From Zhongshania marina (lineage in GTDB: Bacteria > Pseudomonadota > Gammaproteobacteria > Pseudomonadales > Spongiibacteraceae): 64,000 bases of DNA. The notes under the pieces were generated by a model, which saw only the letters and a program-made list of their open reading frames with translations, was not told the origin of the DNA and did no database searches. Below, piece by piece: positions 32,300 to 41,007 of this stretch (its first letter is position 1; each line of letters begins with the position of its first letter). Where the stretch lies: assembly GCF_002915595.1 (NCBI RefSeq), contig NZ_PQGG01000040.1, positions 62,001-126,000 of the forward strand, in the 5' to 3' direction. The translations under genes were made by a program, and so were the position numbers.

Positions 32300-34354
32300 T
32301 TAAAAACTGAGCCCAACTGACACTCTCACTGTACGCGGCTCGATAACATGATAATGAATATCGTCAGTCTCTACTCCGCTAGGCTCACCAGCAAGGCGCG
32401 AAGCATAGAAATAGTCGATGTCGTGGTCGTCGCTATCAGTTAGGTTGAGAACATCTGCTTTAATGACCCAATTCGCCACACGATAGCCTGCACGCAGATT
32501 CCAAATTGTGCTCGCATCTGACGTGACTGATCCATCCTCAATGAGTGGCCGCTCACCAAAATGGCGAAGCCGTAAACTGCCGAACCAACCGCTGCCGAAA
32601 TCAGCGCTCAAGCCCGCTTGAAATACATTTTCAATTGCTCCTGGAATCTCATTGCCCTCTGGTGCCGAATCGGTAAATTCAGCATCTGTATAGGCATATT
32701 CAAAATCCAAGCTCAACAACTCAGTAATCTGGTAATAGGCGGTAAGTTCTAGACCGCTCCGTTTGGAGCCGCGACTGGCTTCGGTGTTACCCGCATCACC
32801 GACAAATAACAACTCACTGTCTAGTTCCAGCGTCCACAGCGACAATGAGGTATTAACGCGATCACTGATAAAGCCGCGCACACCGAACTCATAGCCCAGA
32901 GATCTAACCAATGGATCAACGGCATTCACCTGACTACCATCAGTGGGCGATACCTGTATTGTGGTGCCTCTAGCGTCGTTGGAGTGAAAACCTTGGCCCG
33001 CAGAAATATAGCCTTCCCACTCATCATTTAAGGTATAGATAAGACTGCCTTTCAACGATGAAATTTGATCGTCGCTTGTACCACTATTGGCGGACAAATC
33101 TACACCATTTGTATTTATGCCAGTTTGGTCACTTACGTCAAAGTCGTAAACGTCGTAGCGCGCACCTATAACACTACGTAGTTGATCACTCCATGTAATG
33201 CGATTTTCCCAGTAAATGCCTACGCTGGATTCTTCAACTCGGTCGCTGCGGATAGCGCCAATGCGTTGCCGCTCTTGGGTGTGGTATAGGCCAACTTCCT
33301 TAATGTCGTCTACACGAAAATCAGCGCCGAATTTATTGCTCATGCCACGCCCCCCTAGCTGGCTTTCAGCGAGATAGCTAAATTGCCCACCATAAAGTTT
33401 GCGATCATCAACTTGCTCAAATTGATCACCGTTGATTTCATCGTCCAGAAAATACGTGAAGTTAGACCACAGACTCAAATCGTAGTCGATGATATAAGCC
33501 GACGCCTGCCAAGCCCCTTGCTCCCAATTGACGTTAAAGCTATAACGGCTAGATTCTCCGCCAAGACTGTCATCGATTGACCCAAGTTCGTCGATGATAC
33601 CTTGTTCTACCGCCCGCGATGGAATTTGATCGGCACTATTCCAGCTATTGTCATAGGCCATAAATGCTACACTCAACTGGCCATCATCCAAGGCAACACT
33701 ATGTTTCAGTAGCAGATTAACCTTATGTAAATCTTCCTCAATGTCCGACCACGGGCCGTCGTAGCTATTAGCTTCGAATGCAAAGCTTGTGACTCCACCA
33801 GCATGTACCACGCTGTCCATAGCCAGTAGCCGGTAATAAGCATCTTCGCCTATGGTGACTTCCACTAAACCTTTGTCTAGTCTATTGGAGGTGCTTATCT
33901 GCGCACTACCTGCGCCACTAAAGTCGCCAATGTCAGCATAATAAGCACCCTTTTTGTATGCGAGCTGAGCAACCATTTCAGGTATAAGATAATTAAGGTC
34001 AGAATAGCCTTGGCCGTGACCGTGGGTGCGCATATTGACCGGCATACCATCTATACTGGTATTGAAGTCAGTGCCGTGATCAAGATTAAAGCCGCGTAAA
34101 AAATATTGATTGGCCTTCCCCGTACCACTGTGTTGCGTCACTACCATACCCGGCACAAGCTCCAGTACCTCACCGGTGCGCAGCAGGGGGCGAAGTGCAA
34201 TTTCTTGCTGACCAACCACACCTTCAGAGGCAGAGACTGCTGCACCAAGCAGATTGATTCGCCGCCCCTCCACCTCAACCGTCTCTAATTCCGTCTCGCT
34301 GGCGATCGCGGTATCGCCTAGTAGTACCAATAACACCCACCCCAATCTTTTCAT
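32300..34354 (-). CDS. TonB-dependent receptor, probable target of the adjacent BlaI/M56 pair
   Basis: The 684-residue receptor has a signal peptide (VLLVLLGDTAIASE) and a TonB-box-like ETVEVEGRRI. The plug contains VLELVPGMVVTQHSGTGKA followed by NQYFLRGFNLDHGTDFN and a His-rich NMRTHGHGQGYSDL. The barrel ends VRVSVGLSF with terminal Phe. No Fur box is visible upstream, unlike the two iron sets to the left. Instead the next gene, divergent across about 110 bases, encodes a BlaI-type repressor with an M56 peptidase. Regulation of the receptor by that pair is inference. The ligand is unknown; the His-rich plug segment leaves open a metal other than iron. Confidence 0.9.
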   Translation of the reverse strand: MKRLGWVLLVLLGDTAIASETELETVEVEGRRINLLGAAVSASEGVVGQQEIALRPLLRTGEVLELVPGMVVTQHSGTGKANQYFLRGFNLDHGTDFNTSIDGMPVNMRTHGHGQGYSDLNYLIPEMVAQLAYKKGAYYADIGDFSGAGSAQISTSNRLDKGLVEVTIGEDAYYRLLAMDSVVHAGGVTSFAFEANSYDGPWSDIEEDLHKVNLLLKHSVALDDGQLSVAFMAYDNSWNSADQIPSRAVEQGIIDELGSIDDSLGGESSRYSFNVNWEQGAWQASAYIIDYDLSLWSNFTYFLDDEINGDQFEQVDDRKLYGGQFSYLAESQLGGRGMSNKFGADFRVDDIKEVGLYHTQERQRIGAIRSDRVEESSVGIYWENRITWSDQLRSVIGARYDVYDFDVSDQTGINTNGVDLSANSGTSDDQISSLKGSLIYTLNDEWEGYISAGQGFHSNDARGTTIQVSPTDGSQVNAVDPLVRSLGYEFGVRGFISDRVNTSLSLWTLELDSELLFVGDAGNTEASRGSKRSGLELTAYYQITELLSLDFEYAYTDAEFTDSAPEGNEIPGAIENVFQAGLSADFGSGWFGSLRLRHFGERPLIEDGSVTSDASTIWNLRAGYRVANWVIKADVLNLTDSDDHDIDYFYASRLAGEPSGVETDDIHYHVIEPRTVRVSVGLSF

Positions 34355-34467
34355 TCGATGTTCTCTTCTCTATTATTCGTCGGCGAAAATCCGTATCGTC
34401 GTTTGCGCCGTAACTTGTCTATCACATTTTGCCGCGCGCGCTAAAAACCGATAAGGGGTCGGTATTT

Positions 34468-34908
34468 ATGAATACCTTTAAAAAAAGCATTGATCGCTTA
34501 CTAGGTCACCACCGCCAAAGATCACCTGCCCCCACATTGGGCGGTCGCGAACTCGAAGTAATGAAAATATTATGGCGAGGAGAAGTACTTTCAGCCCAAC
34601 AGGTATTACAAGAAATTACAGATAACAGCCTGAGTTTAAGTACTATGCAGAGCACCTTAGAGCGCCTTCATCGAAAAGAATTGATTAGCAGAGAGAAAAC
34701 CGGCCGCTTTTATCTTTATCGTGCTGCCGTCAGCCGTAATACCATTATCACGCAGCTATTAGGCGAAATCGCCGATCAACTTGGAGATGGTGACCTTGCT
34801 CCGATGATTTCGGGATTTATGTCATTCATTGACCAAGAAACCTCTGAACCGCTGCCGGCTGATCTCCGCAATGAAATCCAAGGATTAACACCTAACCCAG
34901 ATGAATAG
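34468..34908 (+). CDS. BlaI/MecI/CopY family repressor
   Basis: Using the ATG at 34468 with AAGGGG upstream gives 146 residues. The BlaI winged helix is visible: LGGRELEVMKILWRGEVLSA, QQVLQEI, LSTMQSTLERLHRKELISRE, and GRFYLYRAAVSR. The C-terminal helices mediate dimerisation. Such repressors are removed from DNA when a partner M56 peptidase causes their cleavage; the partner gene overlaps its end by 8 bases. No beta-lactamase or PBP gene is nearby, so the regulon is probably the divergent TonB receptor. The first helical stretch carries a His/Arg-rich segment (LLGHHRQRSPAP) that is not a usual part of the family. Confidence 0.9.
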   Translation: MNTFKKSIDRLLGHHRQRSPAPTLGGRELEVMKILWRGEVLSAQQVLQEITDNSLSLSTMQSTLERLHRKELISREKTGRFYLYRAAVSRNTIITQLLGEIADQLGDGDLAPMISGFMSFIDQETSEPLPADLRNEIQGLTPNPDE

Positions 34909-35866
34909 CACACTTGGCAATATCGGCAATTACCTCGTTGGTTGGACTCTAATCACCTTAGTGCTGTCTTGGTTATTCGCTTTAACTTATCCACTATTAT
35001 TGCGGGTGCTTAACACAAGCGGCGCGCAGCAAGCCTCTCGCGCCACTCTAATTTACGTACTGCTGCCGCCCGCCGCTGCCATACTTGCACTGCTTATATT
35101 ATCGGTACCTGAACTGGCATTTCCGCTCGTATCAACTCATTGCCATGAAACACTTTGCACACCACATACACTACACATGAGCACAGATACCCTCGAAGAT
35201 ATTGTGTCAGTCTTTTCGGTAGTCATTGTTTTAACAGGCCTCTGCACTTTAATCGCCACTCAACTTATACACAGCAGAAAACGACTGCGGGTTCTTCGCG
35301 ACTTATCAGAAGATAACTCTCCCAAATACCGCCTGATAGACAGCCCTGAACATATAGCGTGGTGCGCTGGCCTATTACGCCCGCAGATTTTTATATCGAG
35401 TGGCTTACTAGCATCCCTATCTGCGGAGCAGTTACGCGTTGTATTAATCCACGAAAAAACACATGCCATACGACGCGACAATCTGCGCAAATGGCTATTG
35501 TATTGGGCGACATTTACTTGGCCAAAAAATATTAGACGTAATATCCGACAAAACTATTCAAATTACAGCGAACATATCTGTGATTTGGTAGCGGCTCAAT
35601 TAGAACAAAAACATCATAAGCTCAATGCCCTTATCGACACCTTGGCGTCGACAGACTCCATAGGTCTCGCCCCATTAACGACTAACAACCATCAAAGAAA
35701 ACGAGTAACAGCCCTGCAACGAGAGCTACACTTGCAGAACGCGAGTAGCAGCTCAAAAAACATATCACGGCTTTTACCGGAATTTTTAATCGCTGCAATA
35801 TGGCTACTATCAGTCATTACCGCTGTTCACTTTGGGCACCCGCTATTGGAATGGCTATCTAGCTAA
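34901..35866 (+). CDS. M56 family (BlaR1-like) membrane metallopeptidase without a sensor domain
   Basis: The 321 residues include N-terminal membrane helices (about residues 11-33, 50-66 and 100-120) and a cytosolic peptidase segment with LLRPQIFISSGLLASLSAEQ. Next is HEKTHAIRRDN, which is the zinc-binding HExxH motif, and then YSEHICDLVAA with a candidate third ligand. A last helix (FLIAAIWLLSVITAVHFG) closes the protein. BlaR1 and MecR1 carry an extracytoplasmic penicillin-binding sensor after this; here it is absent, so the signal must be sensed differently. The start overlaps the BlaI-type gene by 8 bases, indicating coupled translation and a functional pair. Confidence 0.88.
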   Translation: MNSTLGNIGNYLVGWTLITLVLSWLFALTYPLLLRVLNTSGAQQASRATLIYVLLPPAAAILALLILSVPELAFPLVSTHCHETLCTPHTLHMSTDTLEDIVSVFSVVIVLTGLCTLIATQLIHSRKRLRVLRDLSEDNSPKYRLIDSPEHIAWCAGLLRPQIFISSGLLASLSAEQLRVVLIHEKTHAIRRDNLRKWLLYWATFTWPKNIRRNIRQNYSNYSEHICDLVAAQLEQKHHKLNALIDTLASTDSIGLAPLTTNNHQRKRVTALQRELHLQNASSSSKNISRLLPEFLIAAIWLLSVITAVHFGHPLLEWLSS

Positions 35867-35910
35867 CCTTAAAGAAATTTGTCACTAGGGCGTCACAGCC
35901 AAATTTCAGG

Positions 35911-35942
35911 CATAAAAAAACCCAGATCAAGGATCTGGGTTT
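35911..35942 (-). terminator. Terminator of the tRNA-Arg gene
   Basis: AAACCCAGATC and GATCTGGGTTT form an 11-bp stem with an AAG loop; on the minus strand it runs into TTTTTTT. It lies about 27 bases after the tRNA 3' end and may also serve the M56 gene from the other side. Confidence 0.88.
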
Positions 35943-35968
35943 CTTCATATAAGTCAATGACTTATGTT

Positions 35969-36045
35969 TGGCGCGCCCGGCACGATTCGAACGTGCGACC
36001 GCCTGGTTCGTAGCCAGGTACTCTATCCAGCTGAGCTACGGGCGC
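35969..36045 (-). tRNA. tRNA-Arg (anticodon ACG)
   Basis: On the minus strand the 77 bases fold as a full cloverleaf. Acceptor GCGCCCG pairs with CGGGCGC, the D-arm contains AGCTCAGCTGGATAGAGT, the anticodon stem CCTGG/CCAGG encloses CTACGAA, and the T-arm has the GTTCGAATC loop. The 3' CCA is encoded. The anticodon ACG, normally edited to ICG, reads CGU, CGC and CGA Arg codons. Confidence 0.97.
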
Positions 36046-36057
36046 TTCAGGCTGCGT

Positions 36058-36086
36058 ACTATATGGAAGCGGGCTTGCCCTGTCAA
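36058..36086 (-). promoter_or_regulatory. Consensus sigma-70 promoter of the tRNA-Arg gene
   Basis: On the minus strand TTGACA (complement of 36081-36086) and TATAGT (complement of 36058-36063) are 17 bases apart, about 12 bases before the mature 5' end. GC-rich bases next to the -10 resemble the discriminator of stable-RNA promoters. Confidence 0.85.
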
Positions 36087-36192
36087 CGACTTCTCGCAAT
36101 ATATTGTTAAATTCCGTATGTTGCTCAAAGATTCACCAACATATTGATATATAAGCCGATTACGGAATGCGCTAGCCCTCAAATTATCCCGT

Positions 36193-37215
36193 TTAGTCTG
36201 CTTGTTGCCCAGGTGTAAGTAGGTAATGACCAACAAACCACTCTTGCCCTCCTCGGTAGGCAAATAGCTCAGAGCACGCCAGCATAAACATCCGCCAGCG
36301 CTGGTATTGCACCTTAGGATTGGGCGCATCTTTCAGAATCTCGAGCGCTTTTGTTTTGTTAGCATCCAGCTGTTCAAGCCAGGCTTCGAGAGTTTTTGAG
36401 TAATGTTCGCCGTTCACGCGCCAACTATCGACCATACGCATATGTTCTGAGAAGTGCATGAGTGTGTCGAATGCGGGCATTTGGCCACCACTGAAGAAAT
36501 TGTCCGTCATCCAGCCGCCATCAAAGGGGTAATGCAGATAGGCGTGACAAAATATATGCACGAACATAAGGCCATTTGGCTCTAACCACTGGGAGACATT
36601 AGCAAGCAGGTCTCGGTAGTTTCTTACATGCTCTAACATTTCCACACTTACAACGCGGTCAAAGCGCTGTGTAAAGGCGAGCTCGGCGACATTGCAGGTT
36701 ATTACTTCAATATTGCTCAAACCGCGTTGCTTAGCTTGTTCTTCTATAAATAAACGCTGGCCAGCGGAATTGGATACTGCGGTAATATGCGACGCGGGAT
36801 AACGGGCAGCAGCCCACAGGGTAAAACTGCCCCACCCACAGCCAAGATCCAACACCTTTTGCCCGTCAATTAACTGAGCCCGCTCAGCGTATAGTTCCAA
36901 CATAGCCTGTTCGGCATCGGCTAGGCTTTCACAATTTTCATCCCACCAGCAGCTACTGTATTTGAGACAGGGCCCCAACATTAGCTCGAATAGCGCCGCC
37001 GGCACTTCATAGTGCTGGGCATTGGCATCGCCGGTATTAATTGCAATTTCCGAGTTGCGAAGTTCGTCGCGAAATTGCCTGCGACGGACTTCATTGCTGT
37101 TTAAATCACCGCTGCCTTCTTGTACCAAACGGTCGGCTAGTTCGCGGCGAATCCCCCGCCGCAGCAGCACATCAGGCACTAAACCACGTTCGGCAAGTAC
37201 GATTGGATCTATCAT
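36193..37215 (-). CDS. Cyclopropane-fatty-acyl-phospholipid synthase-like methyltransferase
   Basis: From the ATG at 37215 (GGAG seven bases upstream) the protein has 340 residues. The SAM-binding motif is VLDLGCGWGSFTLWAAARY, followed by ITAVSNSAGQRLFIEEQAKQ, and FDRVVSVEMLEHVRNY. The later MFVHIFCHAYLHYPFDGG and TDNFFSGGQMP are typical for the CFA-synthase-like family. It lacks the N-terminal domain of E. coli Cfa and has instead about 85 N-terminal residues including AERGLVPDVLLRRGIRRELA. It probably methylates a lipid or small substrate; actual cyclopropanation is uncertain. An earlier ATG at 37257 is possible. It follows the CoA-transferase gene, but a terminator lies between. Confidence 0.88.
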   Translation of the reverse strand: MIDPIVLAERGLVPDVLLRRGIRRELADRLVQEGSGDLNSNEVRRRQFRDELRNSEIAINTGDANAQHYEVPAALFELMLGPCLKYSSCWWDENCESLADAEQAMLELYAERAQLIDGQKVLDLGCGWGSFTLWAAARYPASHITAVSNSAGQRLFIEEQAKQRGLSNIEVITCNVAELAFTQRFDRVVSVEMLEHVRNYRDLLANVSQWLEPNGLMFVHIFCHAYLHYPFDGGWMTDNFFSGGQMPAFDTLMHFSEHMRMVDSWRVNGEHYSKTLEAWLEQLDANKTKALEILKDAPNPKVQYQRWRMFMLACSELFAYRGGQEWFVGHYLLTPGQQAD

Positions 37216-37304
37216 GATTAACTCCGTCACTGAGCGATTCGTTTTACTTAGGCTCATTACGATTCGGGACGGAATACGGATCTTGGCAGCAACAAATTTT
37301 AGGC

Positions 37305-37332
37305 AATAAAAAGGGCCGCAAAAGCGACCCTT
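37305..37332 (-). terminator. Terminator of the CaiB/BaiF gene
   Basis: On the minus strand AAGGGTCGC pairs with GCGGCCCTT (one G-T wobble) over a TTTT loop, followed by TTTATT. It lies 19 bases after the gene's stop codon. Confidence 0.8.
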
Positions 37333-37350
37333 GTTCATCACAACAGCAGC

Positions 37351-38484
37351 TTAACTCAATACACCCGCTGCACGCAGCGCGGCAAGTGTCTCGCTATCGT
37401 AGCCAGCAACTGACGACAGTACGTCTTCTGTATCACTACCAGGGCGTGGCGCACCGGCTTGCACAGTAGGCACTGTGCGGCTGAACTTTGGTGCGGGGCC
37501 CGGCTGAATTTCACCATTCACTTCAATAAAAGATTTTCTCGCCACATTGTGGGGATGCTTTGGTGCTTCTGTCATCGACAGTATCGGAGCGAAACACGCA
37601 TCCGTGCCTTCAAGTAGCTCACACCATTGGTCGCGGGTTTTGGTTTTAAAGATCACGGCTAGCTTTTCTTTCAGCTCAGGCCAGCGCGTAGGATCTAGCT
37701 GCGGCTCAAAGCTTTTGTCTAACTCTAGCTTCTCTTTTAACAAATGATAGAACTGTGGCTCGATAGGCCCAATTGAAACATGCTTACCATCGCTGGTTTC
37801 GTAGGTTTCATAGAAATGCGCGCCCGTATCTAGCAGGTTCACACCACGCTTATCAGTCCATTGTTTTTGGTTAAAGAAGCAGTACACCATATGCATTAAC
37901 GCAGCAGAGCCTTCTACCATAGAAGTATCTACCACCTGCCCCTTGCCGCTGCGGGTCGCCTCTAAGATGGCAGACACCACTCCAAAGGCCAAGAACATAC
38001 CGCCGCCGCCAAAATCACCGACTAAATTTATTGGTGGTACAGGCTTGTCACCGTCGCGTCCCATTGCATGGAGTGCGCCGGAAAGAGAAATATAGTTAAT
38101 ATCGTGGCCAGCGGTGTGGGCCAGCGGGCCAGTTTGGCCCCAGCCGGTCATACGGCCATATACCAGTTTTGGGTTGCGCGCTGCACAGTCTTCTGGACCA
38201 ATACCCAAACGCTCCGCCACACCTGGACGAAAGCCTTCTATTAAGGCATCTGCAGATTCACAGAGTTTTAACACAGCTTCAACGCCGCGCGGGTCTTTTA
38301 AATTAAGCGCAATCGATTTCTTTCCGCGCTCACTAATGACATTTGCAACTGGCGCATCTGCAGCTGCTGATTTGCGGGTGATGGAAATCACCTCCGCGCC
38401 CATATCAGCAAACATCATTCCCGCAAACGGGGCTGGCCCCAGCCCCTCGAGCTCTATAATTCGTATTCCTGCAAGTGGTCCCAT
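37351..38484 (-). CDS. CaiB/BaiF CoA-transferase family protein, alpha-methylacyl-CoA racemase-like
   Basis: The 377-residue protein resembles alpha-methylacyl-CoA racemases. Blocks are GIRIIELEGLGPAPFAGMMF, SIALNLKDPRG, ADALIEGFRPGVAERLGIGP, YGRMTGWGQTGPLAHTAGHD, NYISLSGALHAMG and LVGDFGGGGM. The catalytic residues of mycobacterial MCR (His126, Asp156, Glu241) have likely counterparts in TAGHDINY, GDFGGGG and HFYETYE. It would epimerise the alpha-methyl centre of branched-chain or steroid side-chain acyl-CoAs before beta-oxidation. This fits the lipid-catabolic flavour of the window. It stands alone between the methyltransferase and a TonB receptor. Confidence 0.92.
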   Translation of the reverse strand: MGPLAGIRIIELEGLGPAPFAGMMFADMGAEVISITRKSAAADAPVANVISERGKKSIALNLKDPRGVEAVLKLCESADALIEGFRPGVAERLGIGPEDCAARNPKLVYGRMTGWGQTGPLAHTAGHDINYISLSGALHAMGRDGDKPVPPINLVGDFGGGGMFLAFGVVSAILEATRSGKGQVVDTSMVEGSAALMHMVYCFFNQKQWTDKRGVNLLDTGAHFYETYETSDGKHVSIGPIEPQFYHLLKEKLELDKSFEPQLDPTRWPELKEKLAVIFKTKTRDQWCELLEGTDACFAPILSMTEAPKHPHNVARKSFIEVNGEIQPGPAPKFSRTVPTVQAGAPRPGSDTEDVLSSVAGYDSETLAALRAAGVLS

Positions 38485-38727
38485 ATCTCTTCCTGTGTAT
38501 TCATTGTCAATGAGGCTCGGCTATTAGCCGATTATTGTATGTTAGCTACCGCTAACTATTTATTGCAGTATGGACGCAATCGCCTCCAAACCAAGCACCG
38601 CGCTATTTTGCACGTTCAACTTGATTTAGGGAACCGTCAAAGTCGGCGGGTTTTGGTTTTAGGCGCCACTCCCCCGCACAATTTCTATCATACGGAGGTG
38701 CCTAGACGATGGTCTTGCGGGGAAGAA

Positions 38728-40824
38728 TTAGAAGCGGAATACAAATCCCGCATAGGCAGAGCGGGGCTCGCCAGAATTAAAGATAGTTGAATTAGCCGAT
38801 ACCGTGTCAACAACGCTGTGAACCGACACATAGTCTTCGTCGGTGATATTGCGAATATCGAGAGACACCTGCCACACTTCGCGGTTTACACCAAGGCGAA
38901 AGCCCAGCAAATTGTAGCCGTCAATAGTGTAGGAGTTAGAAAAGTCTGCGTAGCGCTCATCCACTATGTCAAAGGTCGGGCCGGCGTAAAAACCATTATC
39001 GTGGCGATATAATATTTCACCATGAATAACGTAAGACGGTGCAGCGGGAAAACTATTGTCGCCATAGCTCGCATCATTATCAAAGGAAAATTCATTAAAT
39101 GTAATGCTTAGCAGAGGCTCGATCCGAGCCATATGAGAAACGGCAAAGCTCGCATCTAGCAGGGCCTCTATTCCCGCATGTATGGTATCGTCCACATTGC
39201 TGGTTACGCTGGTTCCTGGTGCAGCGGGGTCGTCTTGTGACAAAATTTCATCTTGAATCAAGGCATAGTATAGAGACACATCCCAGCGCCAAAAGCCGTC
39301 ATTTGCAAGCGCATAACGTCCGCGGCTTCCCACCTCAAACACTTGCCCTTGCATAGGATCTAAGGTCGCGCTAGTAGCACTAGCTTCATCTTCTAATTCA
39401 AAATTAGTGGGCGCCTCATAGAGTTTGCTGACATTAGCAAACACGTCGACACCGTCGCTCAACTGATAAATAACACCCGCGCGCGGGTTGATGCTGTCGT
39501 AATCCGCAGAGGGATTACGCAGAGCGCCACTGCTTACCGTGGTGTTGCGCACGTCCCGCTCGCTTGAAATAGATTGAACTCCATAGACCAATGTCCAGCG
39601 ATCACTAAACTGCCAGCGATCCATCACAAAAATTTCAACACTTTCAGCGCTATTATCAACAAGCGTCGTCAGGCCATTTCTCAAACCGCCATCGTTGCGA
39701 TAATTACCGCCCTCAACTTTATTCTCACCCCAGTTAAGGCCAAGTAAAATCGCGTGATCACCCAGCGCGTGCTTATAGCGAAGCATTGCGCCACGATCCT
39801 GATGGTCGGTGTCAATCAGCAAGCTGAAAACCTCTACCGGCGCATCGGGACCATCACCATCGAAGTCGACCAAAACCTTATCTACAATCGGGTGATACAA
39901 ACTTTGATTTTCTTGGTAAGCCCCCACCTCGATACTGCTGCTTTCGCTTAATGTGAAGGTGGTTTTGTTCGCAAAACGCCGAGTATTAACATCGACCTGA
40001 AAATTACCTGACTCAGCCGTAGCGCCCGCTTGGTCAGGATCGGCCGCTAGTTCTGCCTCTGTAAGCGCACCCGCCAACTCTTGGTCATTGGCGATGTAGG
40101 TAAAAAAGAAACGCGATTCAATATTGTCACTGGGCTGCCAACCAAGATTGGCATACACACCTTTGCGCTCGCTTTCATTGTGATCACGATAGCCGTCGCG
40201 CTGCTTCTGCTCTAGGGTAATAAGGCCGTCCAAAGACTCACTCAATACCGAACGTAATGTCAGCCGCGATTGCTGCAGACCAAAACTCCCTGCCCCTATA
40301 AACAGTTCATTGTTCTCGGTATTTCGCGCTGTGGGCGTCACAAAATCTATCGCGCCGCCCAGTGTACTCGCGCCATATTTTAAGGCGTTAGCGCCGCGCG
40401 CGATGGTTGCGTAACGGCTAGCCAAAGGGTCAATCACACGATTATGGTTATTACCATCAGCGGTGGTAACCGGAAGCCCATCTTGCAATAGCTTGATGCC
40501 GTTCATATCGTAGTTGGTAGCATCAAGATTTGAACCGCGACTAGAAAAGAAAATACTATCGCTGCCGCTGGTGCTCACTGACCAAACACCGGGAATATAA
40601 CGCAGGGCGTCAGACAGGTTGGCAGTGTTGCGCTCCATCAACGATGCACTATCTAAAATAGACACCGCCCCCGGCGTTAGCACTTGTTCAGCTTGAAGCG
40701 TAGATTTTAGCTCCTGCCCCTGCACTAGCATTTCTTCCATTTTGTTTGCGGCGTGATCAGCAAACGTACTCACAGGAAGCGCAGCCAGTAGGCCCGCCGT
40801 ACATATAAAGGGGAATTGTTTCAT
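38728..40824 (-). CDS. TonB-dependent receptor
   Basis: From the ATG at 40824 (MKQFPFICTAGLLAALPVST) the protein has 698 residues including a signal peptide. A TonB-box-like EEMLVQGQEL follows, then a plug with LSDALRYIPGVWSVSTSGSD, FFSSRGSNLDATNYDMNGIK and GANALKYGASTLGGAIDFVT, and a barrel ending AYAGFVFRF. The plug pattern (RG...YDMNGIKLLQDGLPV) resembles receptors of the FecA/hydroxamate-siderophore type, but there is no STN domain. I see no clear Fur box upstream, and no transport partner gene adjoins. Ligand unknown. Confidence 0.9.
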   Translation of the reverse strand: MKQFPFICTAGLLAALPVSTFADHAANKMEEMLVQGQELKSTLQAEQVLTPGAVSILDSASLMERNTANLSDALRYIPGVWSVSTSGSDSIFFSSRGSNLDATNYDMNGIKLLQDGLPVTTADGNNHNRVIDPLASRYATIARGANALKYGASTLGGAIDFVTPTARNTENNELFIGAGSFGLQQSRLTLRSVLSESLDGLITLEQKQRDGYRDHNESERKGVYANLGWQPSDNIESRFFFTYIANDQELAGALTEAELAADPDQAGATAESGNFQVDVNTRRFANKTTFTLSESSSIEVGAYQENQSLYHPIVDKVLVDFDGDGPDAPVEVFSLLIDTDHQDRGAMLRYKHALGDHAILLGLNWGENKVEGGNYRNDGGLRNGLTTLVDNSAESVEIFVMDRWQFSDRWTLVYGVQSISSERDVRNTTVSSGALRNPSADYDSINPRAGVIYQLSDGVDVFANVSKLYEAPTNFELEDEASATSATLDPMQGQVFEVGSRGRYALANDGFWRWDVSLYYALIQDEILSQDDPAAPGTSVTSNVDDTIHAGIEALLDASFAVSHMARIEPLLSITFNEFSFDNDASYGDNSFPAAPSYVIHGEILYRHDNGFYAGPTFDIVDERYADFSNSYTIDGYNLLGFRLGVNREVWQVSLDIRNITDEDYVSVHSVVDTVSANSTIFNSGEPRSAYAGFVFRF

Positions 40825-40942
40825 AAGCCAGTAAACCACATAGAAAAATATGGCGAAATTCTAGGGTTTTCCCGCCCAAGAACCAATGCGGCAAATCGTC
40901 GCACCATAGGATATACAAGCAAAATTACTTGGAAAAATGGCG

Positions 40943-40973
40943 CAAAAAAAACCCTTGATGTGAACACCAAGGG
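40943..40973 (-). terminator. Terminator of the emrAB-like operon
   Basis: On the minus strand CCCTTG pairs with CAAGGG (with GTG/CAT extending inward) and is followed by eight T residues. It is 35 bases downstream of the transporter stop. Confidence 0.85.
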
Positions 40974-41007
40974 CAAAGCATTGCAAGAACAAGGGCTTTT
41001 AAAAAGA

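Noticed and set aside
34468-35866. Beta-lactam resistance regulation by the BlaI/M56 pair
   Set aside because: The peptidase has no penicillin-binding sensor domain and no beta-lactamase or PBP gene is adjacent.
38539-38790. Plus-strand frame of 83 codons before the TonB receptor end
   Set aside because: It overlaps the receptor gene on the other strand and shows no family features.
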